Part shown: positions 42,044 to 52,172 of the stretch, piece after piece
How the letters are laid out: each line of letters starts with the position of its first letter
Position numbering within the stretch: position 1 is the stretch's first letter
Source: Planctomycetota bacterium
GTDB taxonomy: Bacteria > Planctomycetota > Phycisphaerae > UBA1845 > UTPLA1
Reading direction: 5' to 3'
DNA length: 64,000 nucleotides
Assembly: GCA_015654675.1 (NCBI GenBank)
Contig: JAATGM010000042.1
Location: 124,001-188,000 of the forward strand
Notes under the pieces: model-generated
What the model saw: only the letters and a program-made list of their open reading frames with translations
Databases searched by the model: none
What the model was told of the DNA's origin: nothing
Translations under genes and position numbers: made by a program

Positions 42044-42973
42044 ATGCTCTGGCAACGCATTACTTTCGGCGCGTTCATGATCGCGGCCCTGATCGGGCTG
42101 ATCTGGGCGGATGACTACTTTGCGCAGCAACTGGCGGAAGAAAGATCGCCGACGCTTCTGATTAACGTCGCGCTCTTATTGCACGAGGGGCTGTTGCTCA
42201 CGCTTGTAGTGGCGGTCTTGGCGGTTTTCGCGGTTCGCGAGATGTCTCGACTGCTTCGCGGTGCCGGGCATCAGGCCGCTGCGGTCTGGGCGGCTATCGC
42301 CTGCCTGGGGCTGATCTTCATTCCGTGGTTTGTGCGAAACAATATCTCGAAGGAGGTCTCGGCGGACATCACGACGGATTACACGTACACACTGAACTGG
42401 CTGATCGCGATGGTGGTGGGGACGTTTCTGGTGGTCGGGGCACGGCGGCGGACGGCCGGGGCCGCCGGGGCGATCGGATCGACGCTATTGATCATTCTCT
42501 ACATCGGTGTGCTGTCGGGATATCTGGTTCGGATCCGGATGTGGGGGTCGGCGTGGCTGGTGTTGTATGTGCTGTTTGTGGTGAAGATTTGCGACATCGG
42601 AGCATACTTCACAGGAATGGCCATCGGACGGAATAAGCTGATCGAGTGGCTGAGCCCGAAGAAGACGTGGGAAGGACTGCTGGGCGGGGTAGTGGCGTCT
42701 GCGTTGCTGGCGATCGGGCTGGCGAAGCTGGCGGCGGCGTATGGACCGCTGAGTCTCCGGACGACGTGGCCGGGCACGAAACAGGCGGCGATCTTCGGGG
42801 TTCTCATGGCTGTCATTGGGCAGATGGGCGACCTGGTTGAGTCGCTGTTCAAGCGGGATGCGCAGGCAAAGGACAGCGGGGCGGTCGTACCGTCATTTGG
42901 CGGGGTGATGGATATCATCGACTCGCCCTTGTTGACGGCTCCCATCGCGTTCTGGATGTTGGTAAAGTTGTGA
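42044..42973 (+). CDS. cdsA: Phosphatidate cytidylyltransferase
   Basis: 309 residues with about eight membrane helices. The C-terminal CdsA signature is complete: SPKKTWEGLLGG, GQMGDLVESLFKRDAQAKDSG and SFGGVMDIIDSPLL. It makes CDP-diacylglycerol from CTP and phosphatidic acid, the branch point of phospholipid synthesis. No Shine-Dalgarno sequence precedes the ATG; a palindrome abuts it, so the N-terminal residues are less certain. Followed 21 bp later by a PhoH-like gene. Confidence 0.93.
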   Translation: MLWQRITFGAFMIAALIGLIWADDYFAQQLAEERSPTLLINVALLLHEGLLLTLVVAVLAVFAVREMSRLLRGAGHQAAAVWAAIACLGLIFIPWFVRNNISKEVSADITTDYTYTLNWLIAMVVGTFLVVGARRRTAGAAGAIGSTLLIILYIGVLSGYLVRIRMWGSAWLVLYVLFVVKICDIGAYFTGMAIGRNKLIEWLSPKKTWEGLLGGVVASALLAIGLAKLAAAYGPLSLRTTWPGTKQAAIFGVLMAVIGQMGDLVESLFKRDAQAKDSGAVVPSFGGVMDIIDSPLLTAPIAFWMLVKL

Positions 42974-42994
42974 CGCCCTGAGGGACCCACTGAC

Positions 42995-43936
42995 TTGGAA
43001 CTCGTGATCACGCTTCCGGCGCCGGACATCCGGCTCATTCTGTTCGGTCCGCAGGATCGGCATCTTCGGCTGATTCGCGACGCGCTGGGCGTGAAGATCG
43101 TGGCTCGCGACGCCGACCTCAAGCTCAGCGGCGAACCCGACCAGGTGACCAAGGCCGCCGTCCTGATCGAACAGCTCCAGCAACTTATTCGCGAGCACGG
43201 GCATCTCCGCGAGGAGGATGTCGAGCGGTGCATGATTCAGCTTGGACGGCCGCCGAGCGAATCGCCGTCGGGCGAGCTGGAGGTGTTCCGCCGTGACATG
43301 CGGATCATTTCGCGGACGGACGGCCAGGCGAAATATGTTGAGGCGGTGCTGTCGCACGATCTGACCTTTTGCGTCGGGCCGGCGGGAACGGGGAAGACCT
43401 ACCTCGCGGTGGCGCTGGCGTTGTCGCTGCTCAAGCGCGGCAAGCTGAAGCGGATCGTGCTGGCGCGGCCGGCGGTGGAGGCCGGGGAGAAGCTGGGATT
43501 TCTGCCGGGCGACATGCAGGCGAAGGTGAATCCGTATCTGCGTCCGCTGTTTGACGCGATGAACGACATGATGGACATCGATCAGATCAAGAGAATGATC
43601 GCGAATGACGTGGTCGAGGTGTCGCCGCTGGCATTCATGCGCGGGCGGACGCTGAACAGCGCGGCAATCATTCTGGACGAGGCGCAGAATACGACCGTCA
43701 TGCAGATGCTCATGTTTCTCACGCGAATGGGGCACCACAGCAAGATGATCGTGACGGGGGATGACAGCCAGATCGACCTCGACCGGCCGGACAAGTCGGG
43801 TTTAAACGACGCGGTTCGGCGGTTGGGAAGCAATCCGAAGGTGGCGGTGGTTCGCCTGGATCGGCGCGATATTGTTCGGCACGAGCTGGTGGCGCACATT
43901 GTCGATGCATATCGCGGAGTAGACGCTCGGACGTAA
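42995..43936 (+). CDS. PhoH-like ATPase (PhoL/YbeZ type)
   Basis: 313 residues from a TTG with GAGGG ten bases upstream. An N-terminal KH-like segment (RLIRDALGVKIVARDADLKLSG) is followed by the P-loop domain: VGPAGTGKTYLAVALAL, RPAVEAGEKLGFLPGDMQ, LDEAQNTT and VTGDDSQIDL. PhoL/YbeZ proteins are RNA-linked ATPases that usually act with the endoribonuclease YbeY in rRNA processing; ybeY is not in the next positions here. Confidence 0.92.
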   Translation: MELVITLPAPDIRLILFGPQDRHLRLIRDALGVKIVARDADLKLSGEPDQVTKAAVLIEQLQQLIREHGHLREEDVERCMIQLGRPPSESPSGELEVFRRDMRIISRTDGQAKYVEAVLSHDLTFCVGPAGTGKTYLAVALALSLLKRGKLKRIVLARPAVEAGEKLGFLPGDMQAKVNPYLRPLFDAMNDMMDIDQIKRMIANDVVEVSPLAFMRGRTLNSAAIILDEAQNTTVMQMLMFLTRMGHHSKMIVTGDDSQIDLDRPDKSGLNDAVRRLGSNPKVAVVRLDRRDIVRHELVAHIVDAYRGVDART

Positions 43937-43987
43937 AACCCGCGACGTCGAACCGAGCGCGGGCGGGCGACGTTAAGACATAGGCGT

Positions 43988-45064
43988 ATGGATGCGCTGA
44001 TTGGACGGTTGCGGGGTTGGGGCCGTCGGCTGCGGGGGCTGCCGCGCGGGTGGCTAGCAGCGGCGGGCGCGGGGGTGGTTTTCCTGATCATGCTGGTGCT
44101 GGTTTTACGGTCGGCGTTTCAGCGGCCGGAGCCGGTTCGCGTCGAGAAGCAGACGTTTGAGTTGACGGCGGTGGATCGGCCGCGGCGTGGGTCGCGGGGC
44201 GCGGCGAAACCGCAGACGGTCGGCGCGGCGCCGGCCGCGATGACCGAGCCGGCACATCTAACGGGCACGAACCAGGACGAAGTAGAGGCGTCGTGGGCGG
44301 CGGCGGTCGTGGAACGGATTCGCCAGACCGGGCGGGTTTGCGTGATCGTGCATGTGGGGCTGGCCGAGCCGCGCGCGGCCAAGTCGGGGCGGCGCACTGC
44401 CGCAACCGATCTCGGGGCCAACGCTTATTGGGGTTCGCGCTACGGCGTCGCGGGGTTCCTGCCGCGTCTGGGCGGCTGGACCGTCGTGAAGAAGCTGGAG
44501 GGGGACGGCGACCAGATCGCGGCGAGATGGCTGTTTCGGAAACGGGTTCGCGGTAGCGATGCGTGGCGTGCGCGAGGGATTGACGGCGGGTTTGACGTGT
44601 TTCTGCTGGCCAATGCATGGCCGAGCGGGGCGCTGCGACAGGGGATGAATGCGCCAGCGCGGGATGCGTTCCAGCCGTCGGCGATGCGGGTCGAGATCGG
44701 CGGCGAGACGATTGATCCGGGGGCAGAGGCGGTGATGAGCGGCTACATCGGGCCAAACGGGATGGCCAAGGGGCCGTGGGATGCGTTTGAGGGAATGGGG
44801 GCGAAGGCGGTGCGGCCGTTCGGCGTGTTCTATCTGGCGTCGCAGAGTGCGGCGTACGTGCATGAGGGCGCGGTCCAACATGGGCTGTTCTCGGTGCTGT
44901 TTGCGCGGCGGCCGATCGTGCCGGAGGCGTATCTGCTCAACGGGATGCTGGATGGGCTGGTGGATGGGTCATTCGGGGACGGATTCGTGGGCGGGGCGGC
45001 GCGGGGGTATGCGAAGTATCAACACGTTAGCGCTGCGGTGGCGCGACGACTCCTGTTCCGCTAG
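43988..45064 (+). CDS. Membrane-anchored protein of unknown function
   Basis: 358 residues. A basic N-terminus precedes one membrane helix (AGAGVVFLIMLVLVL, about residues 28-42), then a linker and a soluble domain outside the cytoplasm: VVERIRQTGRVCVIVHVG, GGFDVFLLANAWPSGALRQGMN, and MSGYIGPNGMAKGPWDAF. It lies 51 bp after the PhoH-like gene. No family recognised. Confidence 0.72.
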   Translation: MDALIGRLRGWGRRLRGLPRGWLAAAGAGVVFLIMLVLVLRSAFQRPEPVRVEKQTFELTAVDRPRRGSRGAAKPQTVGAAPAAMTEPAHLTGTNQDEVEASWAAAVVERIRQTGRVCVIVHVGLAEPRAAKSGRRTAATDLGANAYWGSRYGVAGFLPRLGGWTVVKKLEGDGDQIAARWLFRKRVRGSDAWRARGIDGGFDVFLLANAWPSGALRQGMNAPARDAFQPSAMRVEIGGETIDPGAEAVMSGYIGPNGMAKGPWDAFEGMGAKAVRPFGVFYLASQSAAYVHEGAVQHGLFSVLFARRPIVPEAYLLNGMLDGLVDGSFGDGFVGGAARGYAKYQHVSAAVARRLLFR

Positions 45065-45072
45065 GCCGAATT

Positions 45073-45984
45073 TCAGGCAAGCGGGATACACACCTCGGTG
45101 AGCAATTGCTCGGGCGGCGTCATGCGCGGATCGTTCAGATATCGCTCGATGGAGGGCGGATCGGCCGGTCGGCGGCCGCTGGCGGGGAGCCATTGACCGT
45201 AGAGCATCGCGTAGGTTTCGTTGAGGCGATCATACGATCCGCGGTGTACGGCGACAGCATATTCGCCGCCGGGCAGGTCGCGTACGCCGACTTCGCCCTC
45301 GGCGCGGGCGGCGGGACCGACATTGATACAGGCGTCGTAGCGGACCTTGTCGGGTGGTGTCACGGCCGGGTCGTCGTAGGAGAGTCCGAACGGGCGGGTT
45401 TGTGGGCCGAGCAGGCCGCGCGGGCCGGCCCAGCTCATGAGCTTGGACCAGGTCTGGCCGACCTGTTCGTAGGGGCCGACGTGCCGAACGAAGGCGATGT
45501 GCTGGGGCGAGAAAGTTTCGAGGCGAACGTCCATGGCAGAGTCTCCTGGTCGGACTGGCTGAAATTGGTTGAGGGGGTGATCGGGGGTGTAGTGGACATT
45601 GCTGGGGGCCGCGGCCGGTGCTGGGGGGCGATTCTGGCGGCGATAGTCGGATGGCGACATGCCGAACATCGCGTGGAATGCGCGGGTGAAGGCCTCGTGC
45701 GTCTCATAGCCGGCTTCGAAGGCGAGATGGACGACTTGCTCGTCGGAAGTCTTGAGGCGGAGGGCGGAGCGCTCGAGGCGAAGCCGGCGGACGTGCTCCA
45801 TGACCGACTCTCCAACCATGCCGCGAAAGACGCGATGGAAATGGAACGGCGAGAAGTGGCTCAGGGCAGCCAGGTCATCGAGGGACACGGCGTCGTCGAG
45901 ATGCGACTGGATGAAAACGAGCACGCGGAGGATGCGTTCCTGGTAGTCGCGGGCAGTGGCCGGTCGTGGGTGGGCTGAATCCAT
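45073..45984 (-). CDS. AraC-family regulator with GyrI-like effector domain
   Basis: 303 residues. The N-terminal DNA-binding domain has the two AraC helix-turn-helix motifs: VSLDDLAALSHFSPFHFHRVF and VVHLAFEAGYETHEAFTRAFHAMFGMSPSDYRR. A GyrI/SOUL-like effector-binding domain follows from about residue 150 (DVRLETFSPQHIAFVRHVGPYEQV...LPGGEYAVAVHRGSYD), as in the Rob/SbmC-type regulators that sense small hydrophobic compounds. Target genes cannot be told; it is convergent with the unknown membrane protein. Confidence 0.92.
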   Translation of the reverse strand: MDSAHPRPATARDYQERILRVLVFIQSHLDDAVSLDDLAALSHFSPFHFHRVFRGMVGESVMEHVRRLRLERSALRLKTSDEQVVHLAFEAGYETHEAFTRAFHAMFGMSPSDYRRQNRPPAPAAAPSNVHYTPDHPLNQFQPVRPGDSAMDVRLETFSPQHIAFVRHVGPYEQVGQTWSKLMSWAGPRGLLGPQTRPFGLSYDDPAVTPPDKVRYDACINVGPAARAEGEVGVRDLPGGEYAVAVHRGSYDRLNETYAMLYGQWLPASGRRPADPPSIERYLNDPRMTPPEQLLTEVCIPLA

Positions 45985-46060
45985 GTGTTTAGTATCTCAA
46001 TGCGGCTGCGGGGCTGCTTGACCGATTTTGCGGATTTGGGGGTAGGCCCCCGAAAATGAC

Positions 46061-46092
46061 GAAGGCCGCGGGACTTTCGTCTCGCGGCCTTC
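46061..46092 (-). terminator. Hairpin terminator after groEL
   Basis: GAAGGCCGCG and CGCGGCCTTC form a ten-base perfect stem with a twelve-base loop, 64 bases after the groEL stop. On the minus strand it is followed by CATTTTCGG, a short T-run. It separates the groESL operon from the AraC-type gene on the same strand. Confidence 0.65.
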
Positions 46093-46155
46093 ACCTCTAT
46101 TGGAACCGTTCGCCACCGCACCGGGGCGGGCGGGTTGGAACACGCTTATTCGTGT

Positions 46156-47781
<1,626 letters not shown>

Positions 47782-47840
47782 TTGGTTGAAACTCCGGTTG
47801 TTCAGTCGTCAGATTTCAGAATGCTTTGTCTTGAGCGGAA

Positions 47841-48143
47841 TTAGTCGAGGATGGCGAGGATGTCGGATTCGTCCATGATGATGAACTCTTCGCCGTTGAT
47901 CTTGACTTCGGTGCCGGCGTAGGCGGTGAAGAGGACTTCGTCGTTGGCCTTCACCTGCATGGTGCCGCGCTCGCCGGTGTCGAGGAGCTTGCCGTCGCCG
48001 ACGGAGATGACGCGGCCGCGCTTGGGCTTTTCCTTTGCCGTTTCGGGGAGGACGATGCCGCCCGCGGTCTTGGACTCGGCTTCGAGTCGCTTGATGAGAA
48101 CTTTGTCATTGAGGGGTCGAATCTTCGCCTTCGTGACTGCCAT
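47841..48143 (-). CDS. groES: 10-kDa co-chaperonin GroES
   Basis: 100 residues. The expected motifs are present: [26 protein letters not shown] with the mobile loop, [29 protein letters not shown] and the end [17 protein letters not shown] [13 protein letters not shown]. The heptameric lid of the GroEL chamber. AGGAGC lies just before the ATG. First gene of the groESL operon; the 450 bp upstream show no CIRCE inverted repeat (TTAGCACTC). Confidence 0.97.
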   Translation of the reverse strand: MAVTKAKIRPLNDKVLIKRLEAESKTAGGIVLPETAKEKPKRGRVISVGDGKLLDTGERGTMQVKANDEVLFTAYAGTEVKINGEEFIIMDESDILAILD

Positions 48144-48595
48144 GGGGTGCTCCTTCAGTCGATAGGATGTCCGTTTTGCCTTCGCGAAACCGCGTTACTT
48201 AACAATGAAAGCCCGCCGCGACCAGAAGGGTCGGGGCGGAGCGCAGACTATATCCGTTGCAAAGTAATACAACCGCTGTGCCAGCGATCTCACAATGCGA
48301 AGTAGCTGATCGATTTGGCTGCAATTCTTGGTCCGGCATGGGTTTGTGGCTACAACGGAGCCGAGCCAGCGGCACGATGACGGGCGACTTCGTCGTCTGA
48401 AATGGCAGGCGAGCGGGAAGCCAACGGTCAAACTGGCACTACCCTGCGCGGCCCATCGAGAGAATGGGGGTCGCAAGGGAAAGGCGGCGTGTTCAGAGGA
48501 CGGGTTGCGCCCCGAAACGAGCATTCGTCGCAGAAACACCGCGGAGTTCGGTGCTGCCGCATCATCAATTGGATTGAAGATTTGTGATGAAAATG
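48144..48595. other. 452-bp gene-free region upstream of groES
   Basis: Lies between groES and tRNA-His, both on the minus strand, so it must hold the groES promoter and the end of the tRNA transcript. I see no CIRCE element, no convincing -35/-10 pair and no gene. Open frames through it on both strands lack coding character. Confidence 0.5.
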
Positions 48596-48669
48596 GGTGA
48601 GCGACGGGGATCGAACCCGCGACGCCCGGGACCACAACCCGGTGCTCTACCAACTGAGCTACGCCCACC
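48596..48669 (-). tRNA. tRNA-His (GTG)
   Basis: Complete cloverleaf on the minus strand. Acceptor GTGGGCG pairs with CGCTCAC (one G-U pair); an extra 5' G faces discriminator C, the histidine identity pair; anticodon arm CCGGG-TTGTGGT-CCCGG with anticodon GTG; T arm GGTTCGATCCC. Confidence 0.97.
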
Positions 48670-48754
48670 GTGAGACTGGCCAACAGGGGCCAGCCGCTTG
48701 TAGAGTATGGTCTTGGAACGTCGGATTCAAGTGCCGTCCCCGGAGACCCAAGCC

Positions 48755-49816
48755 ATGAAGATGCTCAATTCGAAAGACACCGCTGCTGCCGCCGCTTCGC
48801 TCAAGGGCGTGACGATCGCCGTCATCGGCTACGGAAATCAGGGGCAGGCGCATGCCCGAAATCTGCGAAATTCCGGCCATCACGTCGTCGTCGGGCAGCG
48901 GCCCGGCGGCCCGAACGCCATCCTCGCTCAGCGGCACGGATTTGAGATTCATTCTGCCCGCGATGCGGCTTCGAAGGCCGATCTGATCATTCTTGCTCTA
49001 CCGGACGAAACGATGGCCGACATCTATCACTCCGACATCGCACCGACGCTAAAGGCCGGCAAGACCCTGGGCTTCGTGCATGGTTTCAATATTCGATTCG
49101 GACGGATCAAGCCGCCGGCGGATGTGGATGTGATCATGGTCGCGCTGAATGGGACCGGCCGGCTGGTGCGGCTGGCGTTTGAGCAGGGGCACGGCGTGGC
49201 CGCGATGGTGGCGGTGCACCAGAACCCGAGCGGAAAGGCGCGCGAGAAGGCATTGGCGTGGGCGGCCGGGATCGGGGCTGATCGGGCGGCCATCATCGAG
49301 ACAACCTTTGCTGATGAAGCGGAGACGGACCTGTTCGGCGAACAGGCGGTGCTGTGCGGCGGAGTGGTTGAGCTGATCCGAGCCGGGTTCGAAGTGCTGG
49401 TGGGCGCAGGGTATCCGCCGGAACTGGCCTATGTCGGCTGCATGCATGAGATGAAACAGGTGATTGACCTGATGTACGAAGAGGGCGTCGCGGCGATGCG
49501 CGACAAGATTTCGAACACCGCGAAGTATGGCGGATTGACGCGCGGACAGCGGCTGGTCGGCGACACGATGAAGGCCGAGATGCGCCGGATTCTCGAAGAG
49601 ATCCGCAGCGGGCGATTTGCCGAGGAGTGGGGACGGGAGTCGCAGTCGGGCGCGCCGCGGCTGGCCGCGATGATGGAGCAGGAGCGGTTGAGTCCGATGG
49701 AGGCGGCGGGGAAGACCGTGCGGTCGTGGATGAAGAACGCACTGTTGGATGCTTCGATGCCGCACGCCGCGAGCCACGCACACCATCACATGCCGCAGCC
49801 GGCGAGCGGGCACTGA
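48755..49816 (+). CDS. ilvC: Ketol-acid reductoisomerase homologue with altered active site
   Basis: 353 residues from the ATG at 48755 (GGAG nine bases upstream). Family features: NADP-binding VIGYGNQGQAHARNLRNSG, HGFNI, ETDLFGEQAVLCGG with the Mg ligands, HEMKQVIDLMYEEG. However the segment normally reading APKGPGH is ALNGTGR, so the conserved active-site Lys is Asn, and the later SDTAEYG is SNTAKYG. It may be a divergent paralogue with a new substrate rather than the branched-chain biosynthesis enzyme; no ilvB, ilvN or leu genes are adjacent. The C-terminus is His-rich (HAASHAHHHM). Confidence 0.85.
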   Translation: MKMLNSKDTAAAAASLKGVTIAVIGYGNQGQAHARNLRNSGHHVVVGQRPGGPNAILAQRHGFEIHSARDAASKADLIILALPDETMADIYHSDIAPTLKAGKTLGFVHGFNIRFGRIKPPADVDVIMVALNGTGRLVRLAFEQGHGVAAMVAVHQNPSGKAREKALAWAAGIGADRAAIIETTFADEAETDLFGEQAVLCGGVVELIRAGFEVLVGAGYPPELAYVGCMHEMKQVIDLMYEEGVAAMRDKISNTAKYGGLTRGQRLVGDTMKAEMRRILEEIRSGRFAEEWGRESQSGAPRLAAMMEQERLSPMEAAGKTVRSWMKNALLDASMPHAASHAHHHMPQPASGH

Positions 49817-49874
49817 TCGCGCCAGGGCGGCGGGTTGCCGGTGGGTCGCGAGGCATGTATAGTCAGAATGAAAC

Positions 49875-49947
49875 GGGGACGTAGCTCAGTTGGGAGAGCG
49901 GCTCGTTCGCAATGAGCAGGTCAGGGGTTCGAACCCCCTCGTCTCCA
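49875..49947 (+). tRNA. tRNA-Ala (CGC)
   Basis: Complete 73-nt cloverleaf. Acceptor GGGGACG pairs with CGTCTCC; D arm GCTCAGTTGGGAGAGC; anticodon arm GCTCG-TTCGCAA-TGAGC with one wobble and anticodon CGC; T arm GGGTTCGAACCCC; discriminator A. CCA is not encoded. Confidence 0.95.
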
Positions 49948-49965
49948 GTCCACCCGGTTTGATGA

Positions 49966-50463
49966 TCATTCGAGGCAGGCGCTGATCTGCGTGACATGCA
50001 CGCAGCCGTCGCCCTGCATGCAGGTTGTGGCGCAGTCCGTCAGGATTTGGCCGTTGACGCGGACCCGCGCGCCGACGCCGAAGCCGCCGTATTGGTCCAG
50101 GACATAGGTTCCCAGTGAGCCGTCGGCCTGGAAGAGCGGGCATTCCGCGCCGGCGATCAGTTTTCCGCATGTATCGATTTGATCATTGTCAGCCAGGACG
50201 AGCGTGGCGGTGATACAGCCGTTGCCGGTGCTGCAAACGGTGGCGCAATTGGGGTCAAGCTGACCGATGACGGTCACCTGGTCACCGGGCACGAGGCCGT
50301 CAATCTTGTCGAGGACGTACTGCTTTCCGCCGTCGGCCTCGAACAGAAGGCACTCGACGCCCTGTACCATCGTTCCGCTGGCGACGAAGTTGTTGTCGCA
50401 GCCGGCCATAAGTGCGGCGAGGCCTGCGAGCCATGCGAAGCGGACGAGTCTATTTTGAATCAT
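49966..50463 (-). CDS. Lipoprotein made of two ~60-residue Cys-containing repeats
   Basis: 165 residues from the ATG at 50463. Lipobox ALMAGC near residue 22. The mature part is two homologous units: VECLLFEADGGKQYVLD...VIGQLDPNCATVCSTGNGCI and AECPLFQADGSLGTYVLD...VNGQILTDCATTCMQGDGCV. Each keeps ECxLFxADG, YVLD, GQ and the CATxC...GxGC cluster, suggesting an OB-like beta barrel with one or two disulfides per unit. No family name that I can give with confidence. Confidence 0.75.
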   Translation of the reverse strand: MIQNRLVRFAWLAGLAALMAGCDNNFVASGTMVQGVECLLFEADGGKQYVLDKIDGLVPGDQVTVIGQLDPNCATVCSTGNGCITATLVLADNDQIDTCGKLIAGAECPLFQADGSLGTYVLDQYGGFGVGARVRVNGQILTDCATTCMQGDGCVHVTQISACLE

Positions 50464-50644
50464 GAGGGTTTCTCCCGGATGACCGCACGGCGGCGGCACT
50501 TCCAAATCAAGTCAGTCTTACGAGGACGCGGGGGTTTGCCGAGGCGGGAGACCTGTTGGCTCGGCGTGACCGGCGAGGCGTGCCGTTCACCCATTCCATT
50601 GTTCTATCGGCCGGTGCGGGTTGTCAAGTCGAGCGGCCGGCGAC

Positions 50645-51994
50645 TCACATAACTGTGAAGTACATGCTCGCGGCAAAATCGAAGCTCTCGGGGCAGAGTT
50701 CGGGATTGCGATTCTCGTAAAGACTGCGATTGCGGATCTGGAGCAGGATGTCGCGCGGCTGGCAGCAGCGGAAAGGGCGGTCGGTCTTCTTGTAGTACTT
50801 ATCGATGAAGTAGTCGATCGCCGCTTTGTTTTCGGCGAAGCCCATCTTGGGGGCAAAGATGTCGAAGAGTTTGCGAAACTGGGCTTCGGTCGGATCGGGG
50901 ACGTTGATCTTGTAGGGGATTCGGCGGAGGAAGGCCTCGTCCACCAGGTCCTTCGGTTCGAGGTTGGTCGAGAAGACGATGAGCTGATCGAAGGGGATGC
51001 GGACTTTCTTGCCGTTGGGGAGCGTAAGAAAGTCGTAGCGCTTTTCGAGCGGGACGATCCAGCGGTTGAGCAGCTCGATGGGCCGCATGCGCTGGCGGCC
51101 GAAGTCGTCGATGACGAAGGTGCCCGGATTGCTCTTCATCTGCAGCGGGGCTTCGCAGATCTTGGTGGTCGGGTTGTAGCGGACTTCGAGCATGTCCATG
51201 GTGAGTTCGCCGCCGACGATGAGCGTGGGGCGGTTGATCTTGACCCAGCGCTCGTCGAACTGGGCGGTGCGGAAGATTCCACTGGAGGTCGTTTGCACGG
51301 CCTCATGGCTCTCGGGGTCGAAGAGCTTGATGATGAGTCCGTCGACACTGATGACCTTTGGAATGTAAACCTGGTCGCCGAAGCAGCGCGTGATGCGCTC
51401 GGCGATGCTCGACTTTCCGTTGCCGGGATAACCATAGAGAAACATGCCGCGGCCGGAATTGATGGCGGGGCCGAGCGTGGCAAACATTTCCTCGCTGATG
51501 AGCAGGTCGCTGAATGCCTCGCGCAGGTGGTCGAGGTGGGGCTGGACGGCGGTGATGGACTGCGCGGTGATACCGTCGATGTAATGCTCGATCGGGACCG
51601 GGGCGGCGCCGACGTACATGTTTTCCTGCAGGTAGCGGCGGGCGCGTTCGCGGCCGGTGTCGGTAAGCTGGTAGGTGAAGTCGCCGGCGCTGGCGGCGCC
51701 GACCAGACCGATGATCTGCTGGGCTTTGAGGGATGAGAGCAGCTCAATCACGGGACCGTTCGCGAGACAGAGTTCTTTCGCGATGGCGCCGCCGTTGGCC
51801 GAGCCGATGCTAAGCAGGTACTTGAGGACGAGCGGCTCGACGAGGGCGTCGCTCAGGCCGGCTTCGCGGAAGGAAGCGGGCGGTTTGGGGACGAACTTTT
51901 CGCGCGGTGCCGTGGCGGATGGGTCGGGCACGCCGGTGGTGACTTCAAACTTGCTGGGTGATTTCGGTGCTTCGGTGACAGTAGCAGACGACAT
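50645..51994 (-). CDS. AAA family ATPase with N-terminal winged-helix-like domain
   Basis: 449 residues from the ATG at 51994 (GGAGACGCCAT spacing). The N-part has a winged-helix-like segment (LKYLLSIGSANGGAIAKELCLANGPVIELLSSL). The ATPase domain has Walker A GYPGNGKSS, Walker B TFVIDDFGRQ, sensor-1 FSTNLEPKDLVD and an Arg-rich finger region (FLRRIPYKI). This type recurs in planctomycetes and is sometimes linked to pilus or secretion genes, none of which are adjacent. Role unknown. Confidence 0.85.
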   Translation of the reverse strand: MSSATVTEAPKSPSKFEVTTGVPDPSATAPREKFVPKPPASFREAGLSDALVEPLVLKYLLSIGSANGGAIAKELCLANGPVIELLSSLKAQQIIGLVGAASAGDFTYQLTDTGRERARRYLQENMYVGAAPVPIEHYIDGITAQSITAVQPHLDHLREAFSDLLISEEMFATLGPAINSGRGMFLYGYPGNGKSSIAERITRCFGDQVYIPKVISVDGLIIKLFDPESHEAVQTTSSGIFRTAQFDERWVKINRPTLIVGGELTMDMLEVRYNPTTKICEAPLQMKSNPGTFVIDDFGRQRMRPIELLNRWIVPLEKRYDFLTLPNGKKVRIPFDQLIVFSTNLEPKDLVDEAFLRRIPYKINVPDPTEAQFRKLFDIFAPKMGFAENKAAIDYFIDKYYKKTDRPFRCCQPRDILLQIRNRSLYENRNPELCPESFDFAASMYFTVM

Positions 51995-52172
51995 ATGGCG
52001 TCTCCTCAACTTCGGGCGGACATTCTCGGTCGTTGCGGCGCGCGGCGTCGGCGCGCAGCAAGACAAATCTTCATGAAGAATCGGGCGGTGGGCGGGGCGA
52101 CTTGATCATGAAACCGGGACGGCGTCGCTTACAATGCCGCAGAGTTGGCCGGCGTGGGAAGGATCAGAAGCG

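Noticed and set aside
48195-48683. 162-codon minus-strand frame containing GVAQLVEHRVVVPGVAGSIPVAH
   Set aside because: That peptide is the familiar mistranslation of a tRNA gene, here tRNA-His; the rest is non-coding.
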